DNA of 64,000 nt from Rhodococcus rhodnii. GTDB taxonomy: Bacteria > Actinomycetota > Actinomycetes > Mycobacteriales > Pseudonocardiaceae. Numbering within the stretch: position 1 is the stretch's first letter; every line of letters starts with the position of its first letter. Under the pieces are notes generated by a model, which saw only the letters and a program-made list of their open reading frames with translations, had not been told where the DNA came from and searched no databases. Below, piece by piece: positions 52,601 through 62,951 of the stretch. The position numbers were made by a program, and so were the translations under genes. The stretch is taken from NCBI GenBank assembly GCA_000720375.1, contig JOAA01000042.1:1-64000 (forward strand). Direction: 5' to 3'.

Positions 52601-53471
52601 AGACCCGGCCGTCGGGCGCGACCGTGAGCGCCGTGGGCGCCTTGGTGTTGGTGTCCAGGGGGACCTTCTCGAACGCAGCGTCCACAGTGGCGGAACAGTC
52701 CGACGGAACGGCCTTGGCCGCCGTCTTCACGCCACCGAGGAGGTGCTGGGCGAACAGCGGCTCGCTGTACGCGCCCTGGGGATGGCCCATCGCGGTGGAC
52801 CAGACCTTGGCCAAGCCGACGTCACGGCACCAGGAGATCGGGTGGTCGGGGCCCATCGCGTCCGGGCCGGGGTTGTACGTCCGCTCGTCCGCGGTCACCA
52901 GAACGTGGACTTTGCCGCGGATGTTCTGGTCGAAGTTGTACCACTCCTCGGGCCGCTGCCAGCGATCCGGCAGGCCCGTGGTCGACGCGTGCTGTTTGTC
53001 GGCGACCTTGGCCGTTCCCTGCAGCACGCCAGGGGAGTGGGATGGCATGTGCGCGCCCGCGTTGACCAGCTCGTCCCACCACGGGAACGTTTGCTCGATA
53101 CCCATGTCGGTCGCGTTGTGAATGGCAGCGATGCCGCCGCCGTTGGCGACGTACTTCTGCACGGCCTGGCGTTGCGCCTCGGTGTCCCAGACCATGCCCG
53201 AGGTCTGGAACATGATCACGACCTGGAACGTCGCGAGGTTCGCGTCGTTGAAGACCGTGGCGTCCTCGGTGTGCACCACCTCGAAGTTGTTGTCCGCGGC
53301 CAATTGTTTGAACAACGCCACACCGGCAGGGATGGAGTCGTGCCGGTATCCGGCGGTCTTGGTGAACAGCAGGGCACGGAAGGCCGGTGCCTCTTGCGCT
53401 TGTGCTATCGCGGGAAAAAGACCGAGTGCCAGTAACACCGCGGCCAGAACCGCGGTCACGCGTCTGCGCAT
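49638..53471 (-). CDS. Secreted ThuA/sugar-dehydrogenase/PKD/CBM multidomain protein
   Basis: The 1277-residue protein has a signal peptide (RRRVTAVLAAVLLALGLFPAIAQA), a ThuA-like domain (about 30-260; FTKTAGYRHDSIPAG, IAAIHNATD), a soluble-glucose-dehydrogenase-like PQQ propeller (about 275-690), a PKD domain (about 700-790; YKWTFGDGATSTEANPTHTF), a CBM6-like domain (about 880-1010) and two further beta domains. It acts outside the cell on sugars or sugar polymers. Ten bases separate it from the epimerase gene, so it is the last gene of the sugar operon. Confidence 0.8.
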   Translation of the reverse strand: MRRRVTAVLAAVLLALGLFPAIAQAQEAPAFRALLFTKTAGYRHDSIPAGVALFKQLAADNNFEVVHTEDATVFNDANLATFQVVIMFQTSGMVWDTEAQRQAVQKYVANGGGIAAIHNATDMGIEQTFPWWDELVNAGAHMPSHSPGVLQGTAKVADKQHASTTGLPDRWQRPEEWYNFDQNIRGKVHVLVTADERTYNPGPDAMGPDHPISWCRDVGLAKVWSTAMGHPQGAYSEPLFAQHLLGGVKTAAKAVPSDCSATVDAAFEKVPLDTNTKAPTALTVAPDGRVYYTEILGQIKVYDPATGTNPVALELPTYSGGEDGIVGITVDPAFATNSWIYVTYSPPGDAEINRVSRFTAHGNHIDPASEVKIIEVPASRREEPGHTGGYLTFGPGGNLYIGVGDDTNPFQSSGYAPIDERPGRDLFDAQKTSANTNDLRGKILRIKPEAAGGYTIPAGNMFAPGTAKTRPEIYAMGFRNPFRFTVDTDGTLYMADYGPDARTADPNRGPDGIVEWNIIRSPGYYGWPYCVANNVPYNDFDFATNTSGAKFDCAALKNDSPNNTGITDLPAAKPADVWYGYGASPEFPELATGGGAPMAGPVYRFDPNLQSERKFPVYYDGKPFFYEWARNKIFNFGLDSQGSLLKIDPWFASQKTLAPMDMRFGPDGAMYLLEWGGGYGRDNPDSGLYRIDYSQGNRRPVAQATATPTSGGVPLEVKFSSAGSTDPEGTALKYKWTFGDGATSTEANPTHTFTTRGAYNVHLEVTDGTGKTGSTNVTVSVGNTAPALSIAKPVNGGFFDFGDRVAFGIQVSDLEDGQIDCSRVTVSPALGHDQHAHPTDPIKACRGSFPTVLDSGHADANIFYSVDGSYTDKGNQGVPPLTTRAAHVLQPKHKQAEYYNNSSGIRIVSQAGAESGRRIGDISDGDWISFTPVNFTGIDQVRLRVSSPTGGGSVELRAGSTTGQLLASVPVPNTGGWDNYVLLPAVDITRPAGTTELFMVFRGDRPSPFDLDSMTFVGNGVVDKQAPQTVLTAAAPDGKDGWYITTPTVTLAANDESGVASTEYSVDGGAWTPYTQPFTVSDGTHAVRYRSTDISGNVETERVAELKVDTAAPVLSFTGIEPGVTYGSSQQLTVAWSATDAGSGLVYSEAKLDGVPLASGPLSLHKLALGGHSVEVSAIDRAGRTSLYRFAFTVTTSANDLRSLVRRFAPDRERDLIPIVDRAEQLANAGQTHAASIVLTGFRINVRLTVTDKDVSTLLDRNAKALAEQYRSGGDAP

Positions 53472-53481
53472 GTGGGTGTCC

Positions 53482-54324
53482 TTACAGCAGGGATTTCAGG
53501 AAGGCGAGACCGTCGGCGGCCAGATCGTCCTGGCTGGTGGCAAGGGGGCGCCAGATCGACGCGGCCGTGGCGATGCTCGCGTTGTGCGCGGTGAACGATT
53601 CGATACACAGTGGACCGTCGTACCCGGCGTCGTCGAGCGCGGTGAGCATGGCGCGCCAGTCAAGGTGATCGCGACCAGGCGTGCCTCGATCGTTGGCACA
53701 GACCTGGACGTGCGCGATCCGGCCGGTCGCCGCCCTGATCGCCGCCGGGATGTCGGTCTCTTCGATGTTCTGGTGGTAGAAATCCAGTGCCACGCCGCAG
53801 GAAGGCAGGCCGGCCAACGCTTCAAGCGTCTGGTTGACCGTGTTGAGCAGGCTCGTCTCGTACCGGTTGAGCGGTTCGACGGCGATCGTGATGCCCGCCT
53901 GCTTGGCGTGGTCGAGCACGGGCCCCAGGTTCTCCCGCAGCTCGATGATGTCGTGCTTGCGTTCCACGTCGGTCGCCCGCCAGGTCCGGCCGACCGACGT
54001 GTACGCCGGTCCGGCGATGACCGGCGAGCCGACCTGGGCGGCGACGTCCACACAGGACCGCAGGTAATCCTGTGTGGACGTCACCGTGCCGGCGTCCGCC
54101 CGGACGAGCTCACGCCCTGGCGGCATGACGAGCACGACGGTCGCGGAGAGGCCGAGGTCGTCCAGGAGTGCCCTCGCCGCGTCCGGTGCCCAGTCGCCCG
54201 GGTTCTCCACCGGCATCTCGATGATGTCGAACCCCCACCCGGCGATCTTCGGCGCCAGCCCACGCAGCGCCTCGTCGTCGAGCGGGGACGTCCATACCCA
54301 TGTGTTCACTCCAATGTGACGCAC
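53482..54324 (-). CDS. Sugar phosphate isomerase/epimerase (xylose isomerase-like TIM barrel)
   Basis: The 280-residue protein has the AP-endonuclease-2/xylose-isomerase barrel: the metal ligands appear as Glu in TIAVEPLNRYE, Asp in GVALDFYH, His in HVQVCAN and Glu in LCIESF. This matches ketose 3-epimerases (D-tagatose or D-psicose type). It follows the substrate-binding protein gene by six bases and is followed by the ThuA gene by ten, so it handles the imported sugar. Confidence 0.85.
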   Translation of the reverse strand: MRHIGVNTWVWTSPLDDEALRGLAPKIAGWGFDIIEMPVENPGDWAPDAARALLDDLGLSATVVLVMPPGRELVRADAGTVTSTQDYLRSCVDVAAQVGSPVIAGPAYTSVGRTWRATDVERKHDIIELRENLGPVLDHAKQAGITIAVEPLNRYETSLLNTVNQTLEALAGLPSCGVALDFYHQNIEETDIPAAIRAATGRIAHVQVCANDRGTPGRDHLDWRAMLTALDDAGYDGPLCIESFTAHNASIATAASIWRPLATSQDDLAADGLAFLKSLL

Positions 54325-54330
54325 GGGCGG

Positions 54331-55491
54331 TTACTTCCACTTGTCGGGGTAGCCCGGCATCTGCTGGCAGCCGCACAGCGCGTAGTGCAACGGCGGCATG
54401 CCCTGGCTGCGATACTGGTCCAGCGTCTGATCCGTGATCACGGGCTGCGGCAGGATCCATTCCTGCGGAACCTGTTCGCCCTTGAGGATCTTCAGCGCGG
54501 CGATCACCGGCGTGCGCCACTGGTAGGTCGGATACGTCGGTGCTTGCGCGGTCAGGCCCTCGGCCTTCCACTTGTCCAGGAACTGCTGCTGGTCCTCACC
54601 GGAGATCGCGGGCAGTTTCTTGCCCGCGTCCTCGAACGCCTCAAGGACAGGGACCGCGGCCGTGCCGTCGTCCATCCAGATTCCGTTGATGTCGCCGCGC
54701 TGCAGGTAGTCCGAGACGATGCTCTTGGCTTTGGCGCCGTCGTTTCCGGTGAACTCGACCCCCGCGACCTGGACACCCTTCGCGGCCAGAATCCGCTCGG
54801 CCGCTGCCCACCGGTGTTCGAGCACGTCAACACCGGGCAACACCCGCAGCGCCAGGACTTTGCCGCCCTGGCCGACCTTGGAGGCCAGGAACTCGGCGGC
54901 GGTCGCGCCGAACGCGTAGCCACCGATCGGATGGATGAACGTGACCGGGCACTTGGTGTTCACACCGCGATCGAACACGATCACTGGAATTCCCTTGGCG
55001 CAAGCCGCTTCCACGGCAGGCGTCAGGGTCGCGGTGGTGTTCGGCGAGACGATCAAGGCGTTGCAGCCGCCGGAAGTCATCTGCTGGATGTCGCTGATCT
55101 GCTTGTCGTCCTTGGCTTCCGCGTCCAGCACGGTGAACTTGGCGATCTCCGGGTGCAGCGTGGCCTCGACCTGCATGGTCTTCCAGCCGACCTGACGCCA
55201 CGGGTTGTCCACCGAGGCATTCGAGAAACAGATCTCATACGGCCCAGGCTTGGCGTATTTCTTGGTGTCGACCATGGTCGGCTGCAGGGACTGCTCCCAT
55301 GGCTTGTCGGCTGGGCCTTCCGGTTTGGCGTCCCGTAAGGACAACTGGCGGTCGTACTCGGCCTGGTTGAAGAACTCCTCCTTGACCGCCGAGGGCGCCG
55401 ACGACGTGGTCGGCGGACCCTCCGGTAAGTCGGAGGAACATGCAGTGAGGGCAAGCAAACCGGCGACGCTGGCGGTCATCAACCGTTTCAC
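54331..55491 (-). CDS. Sugar ABC transporter substrate-binding lipoprotein
   Basis: The 386-residue precursor has a lipoprotein signal (lipobox LTACSS, lipidation at Cys about 18) and a periplasmic-binding-protein type 1 fold with two lobes (ICFSNASVDNPWR, NALIVSPNTTATLTPAVEAA, PVIVFDRGVN). It captures a sugar for the two permeases. The gene is inside an operon with overlap of the upstream permease gene (ATGA). The ligand is not known. Confidence 0.85.
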   Translation of the reverse strand: MKRLMTASVAGLLALTACSSDLPEGPPTTSSAPSAVKEEFFNQAEYDRQLSLRDAKPEGPADKPWEQSLQPTMVDTKKYAKPGPYEICFSNASVDNPWRQVGWKTMQVEATLHPEIAKFTVLDAEAKDDKQISDIQQMTSGGCNALIVSPNTTATLTPAVEAACAKGIPVIVFDRGVNTKCPVTFIHPIGGYAFGATAAEFLASKVGQGGKVLALRVLPGVDVLEHRWAAAERILAAKGVQVAGVEFTGNDGAKAKSIVSDYLQRGDINGIWMDDGTAAVPVLEAFEDAGKKLPAISGEDQQQFLDKWKAEGLTAQAPTYPTYQWRTPVIAALKILKGEQVPQEWILPQPVITDQTLDQYRSQGMPPLHYALCGCQQMPGYPDKWK

Positions 55492-56462
55492 GCTCGTTTC
55501 CTCCTCCAGTTGACGGCCGCATAAGCCACGGCCGCGATGATGATCACGCCCTGCACGGTGGATTCCAGCCCACCGGCGACACCGAGCAGGTTGAGCAACG
55601 AGAACAACGACTCCAAAGTGAGCGCTCCGGCCATGGCCGCGACAACCGAGCCACGGCCGCCGCCGAGCACCACACCGCCGAGCACGACGGCGGTGATCAC
55701 CCGGAACTCCAGGCCGTCGCCGACCTGTGCGGAGACGCCGGCGAACCCGCCGAGCAGGATCGCGGCCACCGCGGCGGACAGTCCGGAAAGGACAAACGCG
55801 AGGGTGCGCAGCCGTTCCACCCGGCCACCGCCAAGCCAGACCGCCGTTTCGTTGTCACCGACGGCGACCAGCGTGCGGCCTGTCGGGCTGCGCATGAACC
55901 ACACGGCCAACGCCACGATCACCGCGAGCACCACCACCGACCAGGGCAGTTGGCCGATCACCGGGATGCCGTCGATCCCTTGCCTGCCGACGGTCCGGAA
56001 CGAATCGGACAACGCGCCGCGTGGTGCGCCGCCGGTCCACAGGAACACCGCGCCGTCGAGGACGAGCAGCATGCCCAGGGTGACGATGAACGAGGGGACT
56101 AGCAGCCGGGTGGTGATCGCTCCGTTGATGAGGCCGACGAACGCGCCGATGCCCAGCATCAACAAGATCACCCACAGCGTCGCGGACTCCTCGCCGTCGA
56201 TCAGCCGGGCCGCGATCACCACCTCGGCGGTGACGAGCGAGCCGACCGACAGGTCGAACCCGCCGCTGACGATCACGAAGTACTGCCCGATCGCCAAGAT
56301 CATCAAAGGTGCCGCGCGTTTGAGCAACGCGAGGTAACCGGCCGGTTCCTGATATGCCGAACCGGCGAACGCGAGGGCGACGAGCACAACGGCCAGTACT
56401 GCGAGCACGGGGATCGTGCTCGACGCGAGTCTGGGACGGCGGCGCGTTTCGGTCTGCGTCAT
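55488..56462 (-). CDS. Ribose-type sugar ABC permease (second)
   Basis: The 324-residue protein is a BPD_transp_2 permease with eight or more transmembrane segments, GGFDLSVGSLV and AVVLGGVVLGGGRGSVV marks of the RbsC group. Its start overlaps the stop of the first permease gene by four bases. With the first permease it forms the membrane channel of the importer. Confidence 0.85.
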   Translation of the reverse strand: MTQTETRRRPRLASSTIPVLAVLAVVLVALAFAGSAYQEPAGYLALLKRAAPLMILAIGQYFVIVSGGFDLSVGSLVTAEVVIAARLIDGEESATLWVILLMLGIGAFVGLINGAITTRLLVPSFIVTLGMLLVLDGAVFLWTGGAPRGALSDSFRTVGRQGIDGIPVIGQLPWSVVVLAVIVALAVWFMRSPTGRTLVAVGDNETAVWLGGGRVERLRTLAFVLSGLSAAVAAILLGGFAGVSAQVGDGLEFRVITAVVLGGVVLGGGRGSVVAAMAGALTLESLFSLLNLLGVAGGLESTVQGVIIIAAVAYAAVNWRRKRA

Positions 56463-57456
56463 CTGGCCCTCCTCGCGAGCTGGCTACGGGCGTAGAGGGC
56501 GACCGCGACGATCAGGACCGCGCCACGGACCACGTCTTTCAGGAACGGGGTCACGCCGAGGTCGTCGAAGATCGTGTCGAGGGTGGCCAGGATCAGCACG
56601 CCGCCGATCGTTCCGGCCACGCCGCCGCGTCCGCCGGACAGCAGCGTGCCGCCGAGCACCACGGCCGCGATCGACTCCAGGTCGTAGCCGCCGTCCGTGC
56701 CGACGTAGGGTGCTCCCGAGCCCAGCCTGCTGACCAGGAACAATGCCGCGAGCCCGGCCATCACCGAGCACAGCACGTGCATCTTGACGATCGTGCGGCC
56801 GGTCCTGATCCCCGACAGCCGGGCCACTTCGACGTCGCCGCCGACGGCGTAGACGTGGTAGCCGCCCTTGGTCCGGCTCAGGTACCACCAGGCGATCACC
56901 GCGAGCGCCAGCATGACCAATGTGGACACTGGAATCGGGCCGATCCGGTCGTAGCCCAGGTGTTGGAAGCCGCGCGGAACTGAACCAGCGGGGCCGGTGT
57001 AGTTGTTTTCCAGGTAGCCACGGATGATCAGCGCGACACCGAGCGTCGCGATGAACGCGTTCACCTTGAGCGCGGTGATCACCAGGCCGTTGACCAGGCC
57101 GACGACCGCGGCGAACCCGACGGTCAGCAGCACCGCGGGCACGATCATGCCGGGATCGCCCGCCATGGTCTCGGCCGCGATCAGGGAACACAGGCCGATC
57201 AGGTACGCCACCGACAGGTCGAGCGACCCGGTCAGGATCACCATGGTCTGGCCGATCGCGACCAGGCCGAGCACGGTGCCGCGGGTCAGGATGTTCAGGA
57301 TGCCGCCGTGGTCGAGCAGCACGCCGCCCTGGATCCCGACCAGGATGCTGCCGACGATGAGAAGTACGACAAGCGCGATGTAAACGGACATCGTCGGCGT
57401 CAACCGGAACTTCGTGGTTCCGTTGCGCCGCACGGGTTGCCTCGTCACCGTCGCTG

Positions 57457-57460
<4 letters not shown>
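56459..57460 (-). CDS. Ribose-type sugar ABC permease (first)
   Basis: The 333-residue protein has the RbsC marks TGSLDLSVAYLIGL and AAVVLGGTLLSGGRGGVAGT and about nine hydrophobic segments. The ATG overlaps the ATPase gene stop (ATGA). The first permease and the second are only distantly alike, so the channel is a heterodimer. Confidence 0.85.
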
Positions 57461-58917
<1,457 letters not shown>

Positions 58918-58950
58918 TGCCCACCCCAGTCCCGCGACGGACTCTGGACA

Positions 58951-59008
58951 GACTGTGAGGCCGCTCACAGTCATGATCGAGAACTTAACGGAGGACTTAC
59001 GTCTCCGT
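58951..59008. promoter_or_regulatory. Two inverted repeats upstream of the sugar operon
   Basis: GACTGTGAG and CTCACAGTC (58951-58972) form a perfect dyad around GCCG, 34 bp before the ATPase start; ACGGAG and CTCCGT (58988-59008) form a second one around GACTTACGT. Either could be the operator of a LacI- or ROK-type repressor, which is not encoded nearby. The remainder of the 310-bp spacer to the SARP start (59009-59228) shows no other strong structure. Confidence 0.6.
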
Positions 59009-59228
59009 CAAACAAAAGTTCGGTCGACTTCGGCGAAACTGGCGAAAGTCCCTCGAATGCAGTAGCCGCGGATAAGCTGTCTCGATGTGAGTGACGACGG
59101 CGAATAAACGGGCGACGGGCAACCCCTAGGCCTCCCGGACGAGTGTTGTAAGTGTTGTCGGGTGCGTGGTGATGAGGTGCCCGGCGCTGGAGACAGGTCT
59201 GTGGCACCGGGGGCTTGGGGAGGTACCC

Positions 59229-62213
59229 GTGGAATTTCAGCTGCTGGGCCCGGTGAGGGCGTTCAGCGACGGCAGGCAGATCGATCTAGGGGTTCGCAAA
59301 CAGCGGTTCGTGCTGGCGATGATGTTGCTGGACGCCAACAAACTGGTGCCCGCCGAGCGGCTGGTCGAGCTGACGTGGCCGGACGAGGCGCCGCGCAGTG
59401 CTCGTGGCGTCATCCACACACATATCAGCAGGTTGCGGTCGGTGCTCAACGCCGCGGACGCGGAACGCCACGGCGTCGCGTTGATCAGCGACGGGCCCGG
59501 CTACATGATGAAGTGCGACCCGAAGCGCATCGATGTCAACAAGTTCATGGAGCTGTGCGCCGAGGCTCGCGGATGCGCTGACGAAGAAGCGCGCATCCGG
59601 GTTCTCGACGAAGCACTGGCGCTGTGGGACGGTCCGGCGCTTGCGTCAGTCGCCGCCGAAGAGGTGCGGACGAGGCTGACCCGGCACCTCGACGAGGCTC
59701 GGCTGCTGGCGATGGAAGAGCGGATCGACGCCCACATGCGGCTGGGACGGCACGCCGAAGTGATCCACGAGCTCACCGAACTCGAGGCGCAGCACCCGTA
59801 CCGGCAGCAGATCGTCGCGCAGCTGATGCTCGCTCTGCACCGCAGCGACCGTGGGCCCGACGCGCTGACCGCGTACCAGAAGCTGTACCACCGGCTGGAC
59901 CACGAGCTCGGCGTCGAACCGGCGCCCGCGTTGCGCGACCTACAGACGCGGATCCTGCGCGACGACCCGTCGCTGAAGCTCAACCCGAGGGAGAAGGTCA
60001 AGTCCGGTCCGCGGCAGCTGCCGCCGGACGTCGACCACTACATCGGTCGCGGCGGGCACATCGAGGAGATCTGCGACCTGCTGATCCCACGGACCGATGA
60101 CGTGCTCCCGGTGGTCGCGATCACCGGCAAGCCGGGCCTCGGCAAGACCGCGCTGGCGGTCAAGTCCGGCCGCAAGCTCGTCGCCAGGTTCCCGGACGGC
60201 CAGCTGTTCATCGACCTGCACGGCAACGGTCCCCGGCCGCGTGACCCGAGCGAGGTGCTCGCCAGGTTCCTGCGTGACCTCGGGGTCGACGGCGCCGACG
60301 TACCGTCCACATTGGAGGAACGAGTCGGGCTGTTCCGGGACCGCACGGCGGGCAGGCGCATCCTCGTCGTGCTGGACAACGCGGCCACCGAGAAGCAGGT
60401 GCGCCTGTTGATCCCGGGCAACTCGGAGTGCGCCGTGCTGATCACCAGCAGGCGCCGGCTGACCGGTCTGGACATGCGCAAGCTCGTCGACCTCGACGTG
60501 CTCAACCGGGACGACGCATTGGCGCTGCTCACCGACTTGGTCGGGACCGAACGGCTGCCGGCGGGCGACGTACACGCGCAGCGGATCGTCGACCTGTGCG
60601 GTGGCCTGCCGTTGGCACTTCGGATCGTCGGCACCAAACTCCGGTCCCGGCCGCACCTGACCGCCGCGTCACTGGCCGAACGCCTGGAGGACGAACGGAC
60701 CCGGCTGGACGAACTGGTCGGCGGGGACCGCGAGATCCGGGCGAGCTTCCTGCTCAGCTACGACAGCCTGGACGACGAGCACCAGCGGGCGTTCCGGCTG
60801 CTGGCGCTGATGCCGGACAACGGCCTGCCGCCATGGGCGGTCGCGACCGTGCTCGACGTGGACTTCCGCACCTCGGAACGTCTCGTGGAGGACCTCGTCG
60901 ACGTCAACCTGGTCGAAGCCACTCCCGGCCGCTACCGGTTCCACGATCTGATCCGCCTGTACGCACAGGAGAAGCTCGCCGGGGACGCCGAGCGGGACGA
61001 GGCACGGAACCGGCTGATCAACGCCTACCTCTATCTGGGCAAGCGTGCCGATGCGCTGCTGGAGTTCGGCGGGCTATACCAGTTCGAGCCGCCGCCGTTC
61101 ACAGTGGACACCCCGGGTGTGTTCGACGAGATCGACCGCGGCCCGGCCGCCTGGCTGGACCACGAGTACCCGGCGATCCTGGAAGCCATCGAGTACGCGG
61201 CGGCAAGCGGCAAGGACGAGCTGACATGCCAGCTCTCCGCGACCGTCGCGGCATTCTTCGAACTGCGCGCGCAGTGGGCCGATCTGAAACGGGTCGCCGA
61301 ACTGAGCCTCGCCGCCGCGGGCCGGTTCTCCAGTCCATATTGGACGGCGTATGCGCTGTTCGCCCTCGGTCTCGCGGCCCGCGAAACCCGGGATTTCCGG
61401 CGTGCCGAGGAGTCGTTCCGGGCCGGGCTGAAGATCCTGCCGCAGGCCAACGACCCGCTGCTGGAGGTCGTCACCCTGCTCTCGGTCGGCGTGGCCGAGC
61501 GGCTGCAAGGCCGGTGGGACGAAGCCGCGAAGTACTTCGACGGCTGTCTGTCCGTGCTCGAAGCACTCGACAAGCCCAGGTGGCGTGCGTACACACTGCG
61601 CGAATCCGGTGTGCTCGACCGCTATCGCGGCGACTGGGAACGCGCCGAGCAGCGGCTGCGCGAGGCCGTCGAGACCTTCGAGCGCCTGGGCGATCAGCGG
61701 TGGATCGGTGCTTCGTTGCGCGAGCTGGGCATCGTGCGCCGTGGCGTCGGCGACCTCGCCGGTTCGCTGGAGATCCTGCAGAAGAGCAGGGACGCGCTGC
61801 GTGGCGCAGGCGACCTAAGGCGAGAAGGCGCTGCTCTGCGCTGCCTCGCCGAGACGCACCGGGCGCTCGGGTCGCTGGACGAAGCGCGTGCGTGCGCTGA
61901 ACGCGGCCTCGACGTCCTTGAGCTGACACTGGACTCGCATGGTCTGGCGTGTACCCAGGTTGTCCTGGCCGACGTGCTGATGGACATGGGTGACATCGAC
62001 GGCGCGCGTACCCTGCTGGACAAGGGCCGCACAGCGCTGAGCGTGAGCGGCGATCCGCGCTGGCACGGCAAGGCCCTGCTCACGCACGCACGGCACTTGA
62101 TGATCTCCGGGGAAACCGCCGAGGCGGACGCGGCCACGGAGGCCGCCCGGAAGATGCTGTCCGAAGTGGGCGCTTACGAGGCCGAACACATCGCCGCGGG
62201 ATCAAAGGGTTAG
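59229..62213 (+). CDS. AfsR-type regulator (SARP-BTAD, NB-ARC ATPase, TPR)
   Basis: The 994-residue protein has an OmpR-like DNA-binding domain and BTAD (1-250; FQLLGPVRAFSDGRQIDLG, YQKLYHRLDHELGVEP), an NB-ARC ATPase (about 280-560; P-loop AITGKPGLGKTALAV, LVVLDNAA, GGLPLALRIVG) and TPR-like repeats to the C-terminus. It is the AfsR form of SARPs, which integrate signals for antibiotic production. GTG 59229 has GGGGAGG upstream. Its stop overlaps the next gene on the other strand by four bases. Confidence 0.88.
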   Translation: MEFQLLGPVRAFSDGRQIDLGVRKQRFVLAMMLLDANKLVPAERLVELTWPDEAPRSARGVIHTHISRLRSVLNAADAERHGVALISDGPGYMMKCDPKRIDVNKFMELCAEARGCADEEARIRVLDEALALWDGPALASVAAEEVRTRLTRHLDEARLLAMEERIDAHMRLGRHAEVIHELTELEAQHPYRQQIVAQLMLALHRSDRGPDALTAYQKLYHRLDHELGVEPAPALRDLQTRILRDDPSLKLNPREKVKSGPRQLPPDVDHYIGRGGHIEEICDLLIPRTDDVLPVVAITGKPGLGKTALAVKSGRKLVARFPDGQLFIDLHGNGPRPRDPSEVLARFLRDLGVDGADVPSTLEERVGLFRDRTAGRRILVVLDNAATEKQVRLLIPGNSECAVLITSRRRLTGLDMRKLVDLDVLNRDDALALLTDLVGTERLPAGDVHAQRIVDLCGGLPLALRIVGTKLRSRPHLTAASLAERLEDERTRLDELVGGDREIRASFLLSYDSLDDEHQRAFRLLALMPDNGLPPWAVATVLDVDFRTSERLVEDLVDVNLVEATPGRYRFHDLIRLYAQEKLAGDAERDEARNRLINAYLYLGKRADALLEFGGLYQFEPPPFTVDTPGVFDEIDRGPAAWLDHEYPAILEAIEYAAASGKDELTCQLSATVAAFFELRAQWADLKRVAELSLAAAGRFSSPYWTAYALFALGLAARETRDFRRAEESFRAGLKILPQANDPLLEVVTLLSVGVAERLQGRWDEAAKYFDGCLSVLEALDKPRWRAYTLRESGVLDRYRGDWERAEQRLREAVETFERLGDQRWIGASLRELGIVRRGVGDLAGSLEILQKSRDALRGAGDLRREGAALRCLAETHRALGSLDEARACAERGLDVLELTLDSHGLACTQVVLADVLMDMGDIDGARTLLDKGRTALSVSGDPRWHGKALLTHARHLMISGETAEADAATEAARKMLSEVGAYEAEHIAAGSKG

Positions 62214-62878
62214 TGCCAGGCGCCTCCTCCTCGTCCTGACGGCGGGTACTGCTGCTGCCAGCCGTGCTGCGGTGGTTGGTGGTGCTGCGGGTGCTGCTGC
62301 CCAGTCGGCTCGTACTGGGGTTGGTAGTGCTGCGGCTGCTGGTACTGGATCGGGTGCTGCTGCTGTGGCGGCTCGTACTGGGCGTGCGGGTACTCAGCTT
62401 GTTGGTACTCGACATGCTGATGCTGCGTCGGCTGGTGGTGGGCTTGCTGATGCTGTGGCTGCTGGTACTCGGTCGGCTGGTACTGCTGCTGCGGCCAACC
62501 TTGTGGCCCACCCGGTGCCTGGTTCCACGGACCGGGCACCGGGTGGTTCACCCCAGGCTGGTTGAGGACCGCCGGATGCTGGGCATGGGCTGCGGCCTTG
62601 CGGTTGCGCAGGCCGATCCGCAGGTTGACCGCGCCCACCGCGGTGAACGCCACACCGAACGCGATCCCCATGATCTTGCCGATCATGCCGTCGGTCTTCG
62701 ACTCCTCGAGATTGCGCTCGGAGACAGGCGTGCCGTTCTTCTCTCTGACACAGACGTCACCCTGCTGCATGGTTTTCCCGCCGCACGTGACCGTGTCGTC
62801 GAACAGGGCGAACCCCGCCCCGACGAGGAAGAGCACGCCGAGCGCCAGCCCGACCGAAGACCAGACGATTCGTTTCAC
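62210..62878 (-). CDS. Membrane protein with Gln/His/Pro-rich low-complexity C-terminus
   Basis: The 222-residue protein has two transmembrane helices (about 8-27 and 68-86) and a short extracytoplasmic loop with two cysteines (TCGGKTMQQGDVC), then a cytoplasmic or disordered tail of about 120 residues made of Gln, His, Pro and Tyr (repeats such as YQQPQH and QHQHVEY). The loop is similar to that of other actinobacterial small membrane proteins. The tail might bind metals; this is inference. GTG 62878 has AAGGAC upstream. Confidence 0.7.
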   Translation of the reverse strand: MKRIVWSSVGLALGVLFLVGAGFALFDDTVTCGGKTMQQGDVCVREKNGTPVSERNLEESKTDGMIGKIMGIAFGVAFTAVGAVNLRIGLRNRKAAAHAQHPAVLNQPGVNHPVPGPWNQAPGGPQGWPQQQYQPTEYQQPQHQQAHHQPTQHQHVEYQQAEYPHAQYEPPQQQHPIQYQQPQHYQPQYEPTGQQHPQHHQPPQHGWQQQYPPSGRGGGAWH

Positions 62879-62951
62879 CCGTTGTCCTTGAGAGGCGATC
62901 CCAGTGTTGCTCCAGCGATGCTGTCAGCCGGTCCTTTCGGTTTTCTTCCAG

